From Mycobacteroides chelonae CCUG 47445 (lineage in GTDB: Bacteria; Actinomycetota; Actinomycetes; Mycobacteriales; Mycobacteriaceae), in contig NZ_CP007220.1 in NCBI RefSeq assembly GCF_001632805.1, positions 3,038,001-3,102,000 of the forward strand: DNA of 64,000 nt, written 5' to 3'. The first letter of the stretch is position 1; each line of letters opens with the position of its first letter. Shown in pieces: positions 38,264 to 47,149 of the stretch. Made by a program: the position numbers and the translations under genes. The notes under the pieces are model-generated. The model worked only from the letters and a program-made list of their open reading frames with translations, was not told the origin of the DNA and made no database searches.

Positions 38264-38760
38264 GTCGCTACCAAAACAACCGCGACAAGGGTGAAGTCCG
38301 ACTGTTCTTCGTAGAGGCTGCTGACGCCGAAATCGGTGTAGGCGCAATCGGGGAAAGCGTCACGTCCTTCCAACAACATCCCCTTGGTGGCATCGGCCAC
38401 ATTGTGACCCGCGCCCTGAAACGATGCCGTCCTGGTCGCCTCGATACCAAGGTCCCTCACAATCGCCTTCTGGTGCGGTTCGTCGGCCGGAACATTCTCG
38501 GCGGTGTGGTTGAGATACGAGTAGGTGGACCGGTTGATGATGTCGGCGGCGTGCTCTACGGCCGGGTTGTGGCGCAGCGGTGCACACGAGGTGCCGCCGC
38601 GTGCATCGACGACAGCCTGCGTCACTTCGGCTCCGGGTTCTGCGATGGCCGGCACAGCGAAAATAGTTGCGGCACTAAAGATCATTAACGAAGCGACAAC
38701 TACGATGACGGGCCCCTGTCTTGAGTCACGGCGCCCGCTACGGGGCTCCACTGTCGACAT
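38260..38760 (-). CDS. Exported protein with CAP-like domain (tentative)
   Basis: A 166-residue protein with an N-terminal membrane/signal segment (VIVVVASLMIFSAATIFAVPAIA) and a domain beginning VVDARGGTSCAPLRHNPAVEHAADIIN, which looks like the opening of CAP/SCP-like domains; the later CAYTDFGVSSLYEEQ and hydrophobic final strand fit as well. The ATG at 38760 is 6 bases after GAGGAG. Translation of the MmpS-like gene is coupled to its stop. Confidence 0.6.
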   Translation of the reverse strand: MSTVEPRSGRRDSRQGPVIVVVASLMIFSAATIFAVPAIAEPGAEVTQAVVDARGGTSCAPLRHNPAVEHAADIINRSTYSYLNHTAENVPADEPHQKAIVRDLGIEATRTASFQGAGHNVADATKGMLLEGRDAFPDCAYTDFGVSSLYEEQSDFTLVAVVLVAT

Positions 38761-38796
38761 ACGCATCTCCTCGTCGTTCGCGTGCGATGGTGGTAC

Positions 38797-39423
38797 TCAG
38801 CTGCAGGCATGGGAACGATGGATCTTGCTTCCCCAGTGCATGACCCGGTGGTACGACGGTCCCGTGAACCAGGTCGGTTGACGTGCCTTGATGCCGTTAC
38901 CGACATTGGACAATTGCTGCCACAGACCGAAGAAGCTATCCCCTTGGTATATAGGGAAATACATATCACCCGCGTGGTCATAGCTCTGGGTGAGTGCCTG
39001 TGCCCGCGGAGCCAGGAAATCCACTGACTGGTCAATGTTGGCGATGACGATATCCGCCTGCTCCTGGACGCCGGGAGCATCGTAATGGCCGTTGTTGCGG
39101 ACCAAACTGTCGTTGAGTCCCTCGATTTGATGTTTCACGGCATCGTATTGAGCGTCGAACCACTGACACATCTCTCGTACCGCGTTGACATCCACAGACG
39201 TCACGTATCGCCTCGTCTGATCGAACGGAAACGGAAACTGCGGTTGCCAATTGCTGGCCACCGGAGTCATCACCGGCAGCCGCTGCGGCTGGTCGAAGTG
39301 GGCAACTGGGTCGTAGCCGCCACCCGGATCAGCACTGGCTGCCGCCGTCAGAACCTCCCCCGAACAAATCAGTGTCGCGACTACAACCACCATCAACCGG
39401 CTACTCCAGATGCGAATCATCAT
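38797..39423 (-). CDS. Exported protein, unknown, mce-linked
   Basis: A 208-residue protein with a signal peptide (RLMVVVVATLICSGEVLTAAASA). The mature part has alternating helical stretches, VDVNAVREMCQWFDAQYDAVKHQIEGLND and ADIVIANIDQSVDFLAPRAQALTQSY, and a C-terminal WFTGPSYHRVMHWGSKIHRSHAC. I do not recognise it. It begins 10 bp after the stop of the Mce-associated protein gene, so it is in the mce operon and probably acts in the periplasm. Confidence 0.65.
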   Translation of the reverse strand: MMIRIWSSRLMVVVVATLICSGEVLTAAASADPGGGYDPVAHFDQPQRLPVMTPVASNWQPQFPFPFDQTRRYVTSVDVNAVREMCQWFDAQYDAVKHQIEGLNDSLVRNNGHYDAPGVQEQADIVIANIDQSVDFLAPRAQALTQSYDHAGDMYFPIYQGDSFFGLWQQLSNVGNGIKARQPTWFTGPSYHRVMHWGSKIHRSHACS

Positions 39424-39433
39424 GCTACCGAGG

Positions 39434-40105
39434 CTATTTGCCAAGAGCAGAGTCGATACCACCAACGTCGGTGATCTGCCAGTCGTTGTTGCTGTCGATC
39501 GTGATGCTGTACGTAGCAGTGGACTGCAGCCCCTCGGGCGCCTGCATCGTCTTGGTGAGCACGCTGACGAACGCATCGACGGTGAATATCCCACCGGCGT
39601 CCGAGCGAACCTTTGCAGCCAAAGGCTTGGCCGTCGACTTCCAATGCAAAGGCGCCAGAATCTGCTCCATCGAGTCAGCAGCCTTTGTCAGCTTCTCCTT
39701 CAGATCTGGGGAAGTTCCGTTGACCAGCTTGACTTTCCACGCCTTGAAGTCCTGGTAATCCATATCTGCGGCATTCGTGGCATAGCCAGTAGCGATCTCT
39801 TCGGCCCGCACTCTATTGCCGGCACCCACGGCCTGCTCGTCCAACTTCTGCTGCGCACCGGCATACAGCCAGCCAAGCGCAACCGCAACGCCGGTCAGCA
39901 GGAGGATCACGACCGCGATGATCACGCTGCGCAGTGTGAAGGACACCTGTCGTGGCTGCTTAGCCGACAGACTCGCACGACCGCCTGCGGCAGTCACATC
40001 GGCAGGCGGATCGGCAGGCGGATCGGCAGGCGGATCGTCTGGCTGAGCCCGGTCATGACTCTCCGTCACAGGCGTGCTTTCGGGTTCGGTATCGACAACT
40101 GACAT
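39434..40105 (-). CDS. Mce-associated membrane protein
   Basis: A 223-residue protein: acidic/proline-rich cytosolic N-terminus with a three-fold DPPA repeat, one transmembrane helix (SVIIAVVILLLTGVAVALGWLYA) and an extracytoplasmic NTF2/VirB8-like domain (GYATNAADMDYQDFKAW onwards), the layout of Mas/Mam proteins found after mceF in other mce loci. These proteins are thought to stabilise or assemble Mce complexes. The ATG has GAGAGGAAG upstream. Confidence 0.82.
   Translation of the reverse strand: MSVVDTEPESTPVTESHDRAQPDDPPADPPADPPADVTAAGGRASLSAKQPRQVSFTLRSVIIAVVILLLTGVAVALGWLYAGAQQKLDEQAVGAGNRVRAEEIATGYATNAADMDYQDFKAWKVKLVNGTSPDLKEKLTKAADSMEQILAPLHWKSTAKPLAAKVRSDAGGIFTVDAFVSVLTKTMQAPEGLQSTATYSITIDSNNDWQITDVGGIDSALGK
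39998..40037 (-). repeat. 12-bp tandem repeat, three full copies
   Basis: Three identical copies of ATCGGCAGGCGG plus a partial fourth; it encodes the DPPADPPADPP repeat of the Mce-associated protein. In-frame, so copy-number change would only lengthen the linker. Confidence 0.9.
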
Positions 40106-40140
40106 GAAACTTCCTCTCGGGTTATGGGAGTGGCCTCGGC

Positions 40141-41097
40141 CTAGCGGTCGGGCATGGATACACGAAGCGTGATCGCGCCGTCTTCCGGTATGCCTGATAA
40201 TGCGTTACTCAGGATTTGTGCCGTGTCGAAGTTCATCAACGCTCCCCCGATTCCCTGGAACTGCGGAAGTAGTGCATTACCAATAACTTTGAGATCAGGC
40301 GCCCGCGTGTCCAGAAAGTTTTGGAGGCGCGCGAGGAACTTTTGAAACAGCTGAACGTTGTGCGGATTGTTCCAGGCGACAACATTCATCATGGCGGTAA
40401 ATGCGCCCGATATTCCATCCCCTACAGCCCGCAACGGCGGCCCGATTTCTGCCAAAGTGGGGCCAACCCAGTCGGCATTACGCAGCAGATTTTGAAGATT
40501 GCCAAGAAGTTCCTGCCCTTTTCCGTCCATGCTCATCATCATGTTTCGGGTAAGCAAACTCGCGCGCGATAGGTTGGGTAGCACGCGGCCTGGATCCGGC
40601 AAGGAAGCGTCCGCTTCATTCAGGATCCTTTTGAGCTGCACAGGATCCATCTGGTTGAGTATGCGGACCACCGTGGCGACAAGTTGTGAGATCGAGGGCG
40701 GCACGGTTACCGCCTGCGCCGCGATGCGCTGACCGTCCGTCAGCACAGGGCCGTCATCGGACCGCGGCCGAAAGCCGACGTAGGCTTCACCGAGCGCAGA
40801 AAAATTATCCAGACGCACATCACTGTCGACGGGAACGTGCTGCCCGGGGTCGAGATAGAAATCGATGGTGGCATTGCTCACCGAGGTCGAAACACCGGTC
40901 ACCTTGCCAATGGCCACACCGCGCAGCAGCACGCTGGAGCCAACCACCACACCTTCGCTATCCGGTACGTCCATCGTGAGATTGATGCGATTCTTCGGTA
41001 ACCCCAGCCGGATACCGAACGACCCGATGTATGTAAGCGCGACCGCGATAATCATCGCGAACATTGCGAAGGACAGTATGTTCTTGGCGACTCTCAT
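40141..41097 (-). CDS. mceF: Mce protein F
   Basis: A 318-residue protein with an N-terminal membrane anchor (NILSFAMFAMIIAVALTYIG), one MCE domain (about residues 37-115, VVVGSSVLLRGVAIGKVTGV) and a helical tail. With MceA-E it should form a hexameric tunnel passing lipids across the envelope. Compared with many MceF proteins the C-terminal extension is short. The ATG overlaps the mceE stop (ATGA). Confidence 0.9.
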   Translation of the reverse strand: MRVAKNILSFAMFAMIIAVALTYIGSFGIRLGLPKNRINLTMDVPDSEGVVVGSSVLLRGVAIGKVTGVSTSVSNATIDFYLDPGQHVPVDSDVRLDNFSALGEAYVGFRPRSDDGPVLTDGQRIAAQAVTVPPSISQLVATVVRILNQMDPVQLKRILNEADASLPDPGRVLPNLSRASLLTRNMMMSMDGKGQELLGNLQNLLRNADWVGPTLAEIGPPLRAVGDGISGAFTAMMNVVAWNNPHNVQLFQKFLARLQNFLDTRAPDLKVIGNALLPQFQGIGGALMNFDTAQILSNALSGIPEDGAITLRVSMPDR

Positions 41098-42092
41098 GGC
41101 GCTGCTCCCAGTATGCGCAGCACATCCTGTACGTTGCCAATCATTTCGCGCCCGTCGGGCCCGGATATCGAGGTGATGTTGATTGCGGGGTACTTATCGA
41201 CGGGAAAGAAGTCCTCGATGAACAACTTTCGCCATTTAGGCGCTTCGTCTTCGAAGCTCCATTTGCTCTGTTGAACCGCCCCAACCGCATTGCTCAGCGA
41301 CCTAAGTAACGGAACCAACCAGAACCCTCCGCTGTAAATACTCCCGACCGACGGAAGTACGGTGCCGATGTAGCTTGCGACCACTGTCGACCGGTCGAAT
41401 CCCAGCATGCCTTCCGGCGAGAACCAGTACCTGTATGTAGGCAGGTTGCGGCTCATCACATCGGTAGTTCTCGATACGCCGTCAAGCCATTTGTCGACCA
41501 TATCCACGTTGTTGGAAAGGTCCGCCAGGTCCACCGCAACCCGGCTCACCAGGTTGCGCAGGTCTTCTCGATTCGACGGGGTCACACGGTTGATGCCGAT
41601 GATCGTGTCCTGCACCCGCTGGATCGCTCCACTGCCAACGAAGTTCGCCATGTTCGCCAACGTGTCCTCAAGCTGCGGCGGAGACACTGTTTGCGCCAAA
41701 GGGATTCGTCCGCCAGCGGTGACCGGTGGCGCCCCCTCACCTGACCGGAGACGTTCGAGCGCAACATAGGTATCACCGAGCACCGTTGATTGCTGCAGTG
41801 TGGCACTAACATTCGCCGGTATGTTGATGCCGGGATCGATCTGCGATGTCACATCAACGTGATTGCTTCTGAGATCGACCCTGGTGACCACCCCCACCGT
41901 GGCGCCGTCTTGGACCACTTTCGCACGATTCGGCAGATTCAGGACACTGGCAAATTCCAGAACGATGTCATAGCCGCCGCGATGGTTACCACCTGGCTGG
42001 GGTATCGCATTCACCGATAACGACGAACAAGAAACGACCAGCATGGCTGTCGCGGCTCCGGTAACCACTGTCCGGATTTGACGGGGGCTCAT
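41094..42092 (-). CDS. mceE: Mce protein E, lipoprotein
   Basis: A 332-residue protein whose signal ends at lipobox L-V-V-S-C (Cys22), as usual for MceE (LprK type). The MCE domain starts YDIVLEFASVLNLPNRAKVVQDG with the VGVVTRVDL strand, followed by a helical channel region. It overlaps both neighbours by 4 bases. Confidence 0.9.
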   Translation of the reverse strand: MSPRQIRTVVTGAATAMLVVSCSSLSVNAIPQPGGNHRGGYDIVLEFASVLNLPNRAKVVQDGATVGVVTRVDLRSNHVDVTSQIDPGINIPANVSATLQQSTVLGDTYVALERLRSGEGAPPVTAGGRIPLAQTVSPPQLEDTLANMANFVGSGAIQRVQDTIIGINRVTPSNREDLRNLVSRVAVDLADLSNNVDMVDKWLDGVSRTTDVMSRNLPTYRYWFSPEGMLGFDRSTVVASYIGTVLPSVGSIYSGGFWLVPLLRSLSNAVGAVQQSKWSFEDEAPKWRKLFIEDFFPVDKYPAINITSISGPDGREMIGNVQDVLRILGAAP

Positions 42093-43204
42093 GAGTGGCT
42101 CGCCTGCTGCAGCACGTACTGCAGCAGCGCAACGTCAACGGCGTAGGGCTGGCCGTTGACGTCCGCACAGCTGCCGGGCATCGACGCATTCATCGCGCCG
42201 CAGAGCGCCAGCTTGTCGTGGGTGGCAACGCGGAACAGCGGGGGTCGGTAAGCGATGTTGAACGTGCCGAACTGTTTGGCGTTAAAGTGATTTGCCGCGG
42301 TGTTGATCCACCAGGGCACCCCATTGAACAAGCCGGCAAGGGCGTTGGCGTGCGGGCTGATTTTTCGGAGGGCGTTGCTCACTCTGTCCAATGTGATCTG
42401 CGTTTCGTCCCCGAGTCTGGATTCCAGTGTGGCGACCAACTCCATAAGTGGACCAACCTTTCCGATGGCGTCCGCACCGACCAGCCGAGTCGCGCCGTCC
42501 AGCGCAGTCACGATGTCTACGGTCGTGGTCGGCGCATCCAGCAGAATCTCCTTCATCGGCCCTGTGATGTCTTCCAACGCTGATGTCAGCTGCGCGGTGT
42601 TCCGAACGATCGAGCCGATGTTGCTGATCTGTCGATCGGGGCCATCGAGCAAGTCGGACGACACGGTCAGCAAGTGGCCGAACCCTGCTCCATTGTTGTG
42701 TGCCAATTGATCTAACCCACGAACTGTGTCTGCGATGTTCTCCGAGCCGCTGGAGTTGATGGCGCTGAGGAAGCTGTCCGCCGACCCAATGATCTCCGAC
42801 AACGACTTCGGTGACACAGACCGATTGAGCGGGATACAACTGGCGGCGTTGAGCCGGGACCCTCCGGCGTAGTTGCCGACCAGTTCCAGCGAGCGATCCG
42901 CGAGGATTGAGGTGGACCGGATGACCGCCGTGACGTCGCCGGGGAATTCGCGTCCTCCGGTTACGGAGAAGCCGACGCGGACATGGCTGGGACCTGGCTG
43001 GATCGAGACGATTTTGCCTATGCGGTAACCCATCTGAGTAACAGGGTTACCTACATAGAGCCCGATCGCGTCAGGCATGAACGCACAGTAGGAGGCTTCA
43101 TGCCGAGCTAGCGGTGCGCATGACGAGTTGGCTCCGATGGCCACGACCGCCATCGTGGCGGCCACCATGCAACGGAGAGTTCGACGAACCGCGATCGCAT
43201 TCAT
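42089..43204 (-). CDS. mceD: Mce protein D
   Basis: A 371-residue protein at the mceD position. The N-terminal hydrophobic segment VAATMAVVAIGANSSC ends in a cysteine, which is unusual for MceD: it is reminiscent of a lipobox, though N-S-S-C is not canonical. The MCE domain (IGLYVGNPVTQMGYRIGKIVSI) and helical region follow. The ATG overlaps the mceC stop by one base (TGATG). Confidence 0.87.
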   Translation of the reverse strand: MNAIAVRRTLRCMVAATMAVVAIGANSSCAPLARHEASYCAFMPDAIGLYVGNPVTQMGYRIGKIVSIQPGPSHVRVGFSVTGGREFPGDVTAVIRSTSILADRSLELVGNYAGGSRLNAASCIPLNRSVSPKSLSEIIGSADSFLSAINSSGSENIADTVRGLDQLAHNNGAGFGHLLTVSSDLLDGPDRQISNIGSIVRNTAQLTSALEDITGPMKEILLDAPTTTVDIVTALDGATRLVGADAIGKVGPLMELVATLESRLGDETQITLDRVSNALRKISPHANALAGLFNGVPWWINTAANHFNAKQFGTFNIAYRPPLFRVATHDKLALCGAMNASMPGSCADVNGQPYAVDVALLQYVLQQASHS

Positions 43205-44175
43205 CAGCAGCTGCTTCCGGACATCGGTATGCACAAATCGGTGGCGAGCAGCTCTGGACGTGCGTTCTGCGCGTCCAGGACGCGCTCGAGCTTGTCACGC
43301 ACCCGGCGCAGTCGAGGGACGAGTCTGCTGTTGTTATCGACCCACCGACGAACCCGGTTCTGCCATTCGCGAACTTTCTGGATGAACTCCTCACGGTGGT
43401 TGACCCAGAATTTGCCGGTGGGAGCCAGGATCGCATCCGAGATGTCGCCCATGCCTTTCAGAGCGCCAGCGAATCCCTTGCCGTACAGCACAAGTGTCTG
43501 CTCCATGATCGAAATTTTCAGGATGAGATCCTTAAGCTTGTCGCGGTAGCCGGAGAGTGACTCGATGTATTCGTCCGACAAATCGAGGATCTGTGAGATC
43601 TGCCCCCGCTGCTTATCGATCGTCTCCGTCAGAGCATTGCCTGCGTTGACAACCGCCGATAGCGTCTCCACGTTGGTTCCGTTCAGGCCGGCCTGAATCT
43701 TGTCCAGTGATTCACGGATCGGCGTCGGATTGACGTTTTCGGTGATCTTGGTGGCACCGGCCAGTGCTTTCATCAGGTTGTAGGGCATGGTCACCCGTTC
43801 CAGCGGAATAGCCTTCTGCCCCAGCGGTTTGTCGCCCAGCGACACCAGGTTCACGTAGTAGCCACCGATCACCGTGAGCATCCGAACCTGAACTTGTGAC
43901 TGATCGCCGACAAAGGCGTCCTTCGACACGCTCAGGCGTACCTGAACCTGGTTCGGCTCAATCGCGAGGCTGTCCACCTTTCCGACGGTGATGCCGGCGA
44001 TGCGCACACTGTCGCCTAGCCGCACCGATGCGGCGTCGTCTGTGTAGAAAACCACCGGCCGATGATTGAGTGGGTTGACATAGATGATGCCGGCGGCCAG
44101 TGCCACCATCGCGACCATGCCTAGCGCAAGCAGGCCGACCATCGTCGGATTTGCGAGCTTCTTCAGCGATTGCAC
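43204..44175 (-). CDS. mceC: Mce protein C
   Basis: A 323-residue protein with an N-terminal helix (MVGLLALGMVAMVALAAGIIY), the MCE domain (YTDDAASVRLGDSVRIAGITVGKVDSL) and long helices containing coiled-coil character. It ends in a basic, arginine-rich stretch and a final cysteine pair. It overlaps mceB by 13 bp, indicating coupled translation. Confidence 0.9.
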   Translation of the reverse strand: MQSLKKLANPTMVGLLALGMVAMVALAAGIIYVNPLNHRPVVFYTDDAASVRLGDSVRIAGITVGKVDSLAIEPNQVQVRLSVSKDAFVGDQSQVQVRMLTVIGGYYVNLVSLGDKPLGQKAIPLERVTMPYNLMKALAGATKITENVNPTPIRESLDKIQAGLNGTNVETLSAVVNAGNALTETIDKQRGQISQILDLSDEYIESLSGYRDKLKDLILKISIMEQTLVLYGKGFAGALKGMGDISDAILAPTGKFWVNHREEFIQKVREWQNRVRRWVDNNSRLVPRLRRVRDKLERVLDAQNARPELLATDLCIPMSGSSC

Positions 44176-45170
44176 AGGATCACCCGTTGACCGTTCAGTA
44201 GTACGTCCATCGATTCAGGTAATTGCGCCCGTCCATGTGAGCACGGCACCGGGGTCCCGGGAGGCGCGGGCGGCTCGACGTTGTCCCAGATCACCGGTAC
44301 GCGTTTGAACGCATCGCTGTAGTCGTCAAACACCGTGATCGCCCGGTCAATCCCCTTGTCCATGTCTGCTTTGCCTGGGGTGAATCCGGCATTGGCCAGC
44401 AGCTGAACGGTCACGGACGTGAACTCCGGCCCGTACAACTCCGACTTCCGGAACTCGTCGATCACCGCGAGCGCGTTGTCCACCGGCCGATTTACCCAGT
44501 CCAGGATCTGTAGCAGATCTCTGGAATGCCCACCGAACGTTTCCGCGATCGCGCTGAGGTTGCGCATCAAAGTTGCGATGACCTGCTGTCGATCGGCCAC
44601 GAACTGGGTCAGTTTTCGGACGCTGTCCAGCATCGGTCCAAGACCAGTACCGTTGCCGTCCATAAACGAAGCGACATTGTCCGTAAAGTTGTCAATATCG
44701 CTGGGGCTCAAGGTCGCCAATACCGGTTGCAACCCGTTGAACAAGGTGGTGACGTCGAACGAAGAATGAGTCATGCTCAACGGAATTCGCGTCACCACGC
44801 TCTCATCGGGCCCCTCCTCGACGGGATCAGCGAGATCGAGATAGCGCAGCCCGGTCAGTGATTGGAACTTGATCGCCAGCCGAGTCTTGGACACCACGGC
44901 ATAGCGCTTGTCCAGGCTCAGCTCTACCTCAGCGATACTCTGCCCCTCCTTGCGTGCCAGCCGTATGTCCTTGACCTTGCCCACACGCACCCCACGAAAG
45001 CGAACATCCGCATCCAGACGCAGGCCGGACGCATCAGTGAATTCTGCTGTATAGGAACGTGTTTCACTGGATACAGGTTGCCGCAGCACGTTGATGATCA
45101 AGATCAGCAGCACGGCCCCAATGGCACCGCTGACCATGAAACGCCACAGTGCAGCCTTGGGTTTGATCAT
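44163..45170 (-). CDS. mceB: Mce protein B
   Basis: A 335-residue protein: anchor helix (FMVSGAIGAVLLILIINVL), MCE domain (YTAEFTDASGLRLDADVRFRGVRVGKVKDI, the clearest family signature in the locus) and a helical tail with a C-terminal cysteine pair (PVPCSHG and VILCNR). The ATG overlaps the mceA stop (ATGA). Confidence 0.92.
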   Translation of the reverse strand: MIKPKAALWRFMVSGAIGAVLLILIINVLRQPVSSETRSYTAEFTDASGLRLDADVRFRGVRVGKVKDIRLARKEGQSIAEVELSLDKRYAVVSKTRLAIKFQSLTGLRYLDLADPVEEGPDESVVTRIPLSMTHSSFDVTTLFNGLQPVLATLSPSDIDNFTDNVASFMDGNGTGLGPMLDSVRKLTQFVADRQQVIATLMRNLSAIAETFGGHSRDLLQILDWVNRPVDNALAVIDEFRKSELYGPEFTSVTVQLLANAGFTPGKADMDKGIDRAITVFDDYSDAFKRVPVIWDNVEPPAPPGTPVPCSHGRAQLPESMDVLLNGQRVILCNR

Positions 45171-46264
45171 GGGCCACCCATCGCACTAATCGGAGCCTGC
45201 ACACCAGGTATCTGATCGAGCACGATATGGACCTGCAACGCGCGCTGTTCCGGTGATCCCCCATACAGCTTCTCGAAACGTGTCCGCAGTTCCACCAGGG
45301 TGTCGCTGAGGCCCGCGGGTGTCACCAAACCGGGCACCGTGTCAGTGAGAGTCCGGATCACGTTGACCACCGGAAGCAACTCGCCGGTGTGTGATGACAA
45401 CAGCTTTCCGACAGCCCCGAAGAACCCCTTTGCGAGTAGATCAATGGACGGCAGGGCTCGTTTGTTCCAAAATTCTTCGGTGACAGGCATTCCGGGTTCG
45501 GCCACGACCGGGACAACAGCTTGCCCGGGCATCGCGTTCGCCGCGGAAACGTTGAACTTCACAAAACCCGAGCGCTGATTGAAGCCGTAACCTGCAACGG
45601 TTGCCGCCTCCACGAACCCCGGGAATGCCACACTGATTCCCGCCGTGTTTCTCAGCAGCTGCTCGGTGCTGACTGTCTGGACTGCCGCGACCGCACGGGC
45701 CGCCGTGATCACAGACTCGATCAGAGGATTGAGTCCATCGGTGTAGCGCGTGGCCCGGTTAATCACGTCAACAAGCTGCGGGGTCACCAGACCGTTGGTG
45801 ATCTCGCCCGCTCGGTACAGCAGCGCCTGTAGCGTGAAGTTTCCTTGCGGCGTGGCGGTGATGTGCACCCCGTTGTGCAATGGCTTACCACCTTGGCCCG
45901 CGATCAAATTGATACCGGTTACGCCAAAGTAGTTGGCGGGACGGAAGTCCACGCCCATCGTGTCCGTCAATCCCGCGGTGGGGCCGGCCTCCAGGTCGAC
46001 ATCGAGCCGGACCCTGTCATTGGCGACGGTCGACACGCCGGCGACATTTCCGACAGTTACGCCGTGCATCATCATGGGGGCCCCCGCCGTCACCCCCTCA
46101 CCGACGTACGGCAGGTCAATCACGATAGATAGGCGGTTCGCCGGCCGATCTGCCCACGGGTTGAAGGCAACACACAGCGCCAGTGCGGCAATACACAAGG
46201 CGACCGCAAGACCGATGATGCTCAGCCTGCGCGCTTCAGCCTCTGCTGACATGCGAAACAACAC
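45167..46264 (-). CDS. mceA: Mce protein A
   Basis: A 365-residue protein with anchor helix (LSIIGLAVALCIAALALCVAF) and an MCE domain (LPYVGEGVTAGAPMMMHGVTVGNVAGV), then a helical region. GTG 46264 lies 9 bp after the yrbEB stop; an ATG four codons later is an alternative. First of the six-gene mce set. Confidence 0.87.
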   Translation of the reverse strand: MLFRMSAEAEARRLSIIGLAVALCIAALALCVAFNPWADRPANRLSIVIDLPYVGEGVTAGAPMMMHGVTVGNVAGVSTVANDRVRLDVDLEAGPTAGLTDTMGVDFRPANYFGVTGINLIAGQGGKPLHNGVHITATPQGNFTLQALLYRAGEITNGLVTPQLVDVINRATRYTDGLNPLIESVITAARAVAAVQTVSTEQLLRNTAGISVAFPGFVEAATVAGYGFNQRSGFVKFNVSAANAMPGQAVVPVVAEPGMPVTEEFWNKRALPSIDLLAKGFFGAVGKLLSSHTGELLPVVNVIRTLTDTVPGLVTPAGLSDTLVELRTRFEKLYGGSPEQRALQVHIVLDQIPGVQAPISAMGGP

Positions 46265-46273
46265 GGTGGCCCC

Positions 46274-47149
46274 CTACGCCTTGAACACGAATTCGGGTCG
46301 CAGGCCCCACAGCATGATGGTGGTCGCCAGGTCTAACACCAAGATGGTCACCAGGCTGGCGCGGATAGCCCGGCCCGATGACTCCCCGACACCTACGGGC
46401 CCTCCGGAGGCGAAATAGCCGTAGTAGCAATGAATTATCGTCACCGCGGTGCAGTAGGTGGCCGCTTTTATCAGCGAGGCACCGATATCATGCGGGGTGA
46501 GAAACTCGACGAAGTAGTGATTGTAGGTGCCGCCCGGCTGGCCGTAGAAAACGCGAATCACGATGTCACACGTCACGAAACTGACCACCAGCGCCAGCAG
46601 ATATCCCGGTACGACACACATCAATCCACCGATGAGGCGGGTACCGACCACAAACGGGATCGACCTCAGTCCCATGGCTTCGGTGGCGTCGATTTCCTCC
46701 GCGATCCGCATGGAGCCGATCTCCGCGGTCATCCGGCAACCCGCCTGAGAAGCGAACGCCACTCCAGCGACCAGCGGAGCCATCTCACGGACATTCCCCC
46801 ACCCGCCGATGATGCCGGCGAGTGCCCCAAGCCCCATCAGATTCATGATGGAGAATGCCTCGATCGCTGCCATGCCACCGACCGCGATGCCAAGTACCGC
46901 AAGCACACTGATCACGCCGCCATCGACAATGACCGAACCCCGGCCCCACGCCAGGTTGTTCATCACCCGTAACGTCTCACGCCGGTACAAACGCACCGTA
47001 ACCGGAAGCAACCACACCGTCTGTGCAATAAACGTCACCCACTGCCCGGTGGCGCGGAAAGGCTCGAGCAGCGCCATCGGGATTTTGTGTCCGATGCCGA
47101 CACGTCGCGCGGGTAGCGCGTCGAGACGATGCTGCGGCTGGCCGGCCAT
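46274..47149 (-). CDS. yrbEB: YrbE permease B
   Basis: A 291-residue MlaE/YrbE-type permease of the Mce lipid importer. The conserved core is MAPLVAGVAFASQAGCRMTAEIGSMRIAEEIDATEAMGL, with five or so transmembrane segments. The ATG follows the yrbEA TAG directly with no gap. The partner ATPase MceG is not in this window, as expected because it is encoded elsewhere in mycobacteria. Confidence 0.92.
   Translation of the reverse strand: MAGQPQHRLDALPARRVGIGHKIPMALLEPFRATGQWVTFIAQTVWLLPVTVRLYRRETLRVMNNLAWGRGSVIVDGGVISVLAVLGIAVGGMAAIEAFSIMNLMGLGALAGIIGGWGNVREMAPLVAGVAFASQAGCRMTAEIGSMRIAEEIDATEAMGLRSIPFVVGTRLIGGLMCVVPGYLLALVVSFVTCDIVIRVFYGQPGGTYNHYFVEFLTPHDIGASLIKAATYCTAVTIIHCYYGYFASGGPVGVGESSGRAIRASLVTILVLDLATTIMLWGLRPEFVFKA

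Noticed and set aside
39998..40037. CRISPR-like short repeats
   Set aside because: Three contiguous 12-bp copies without spacers, in frame with a DPPA linker; an ordinary coding repeat.
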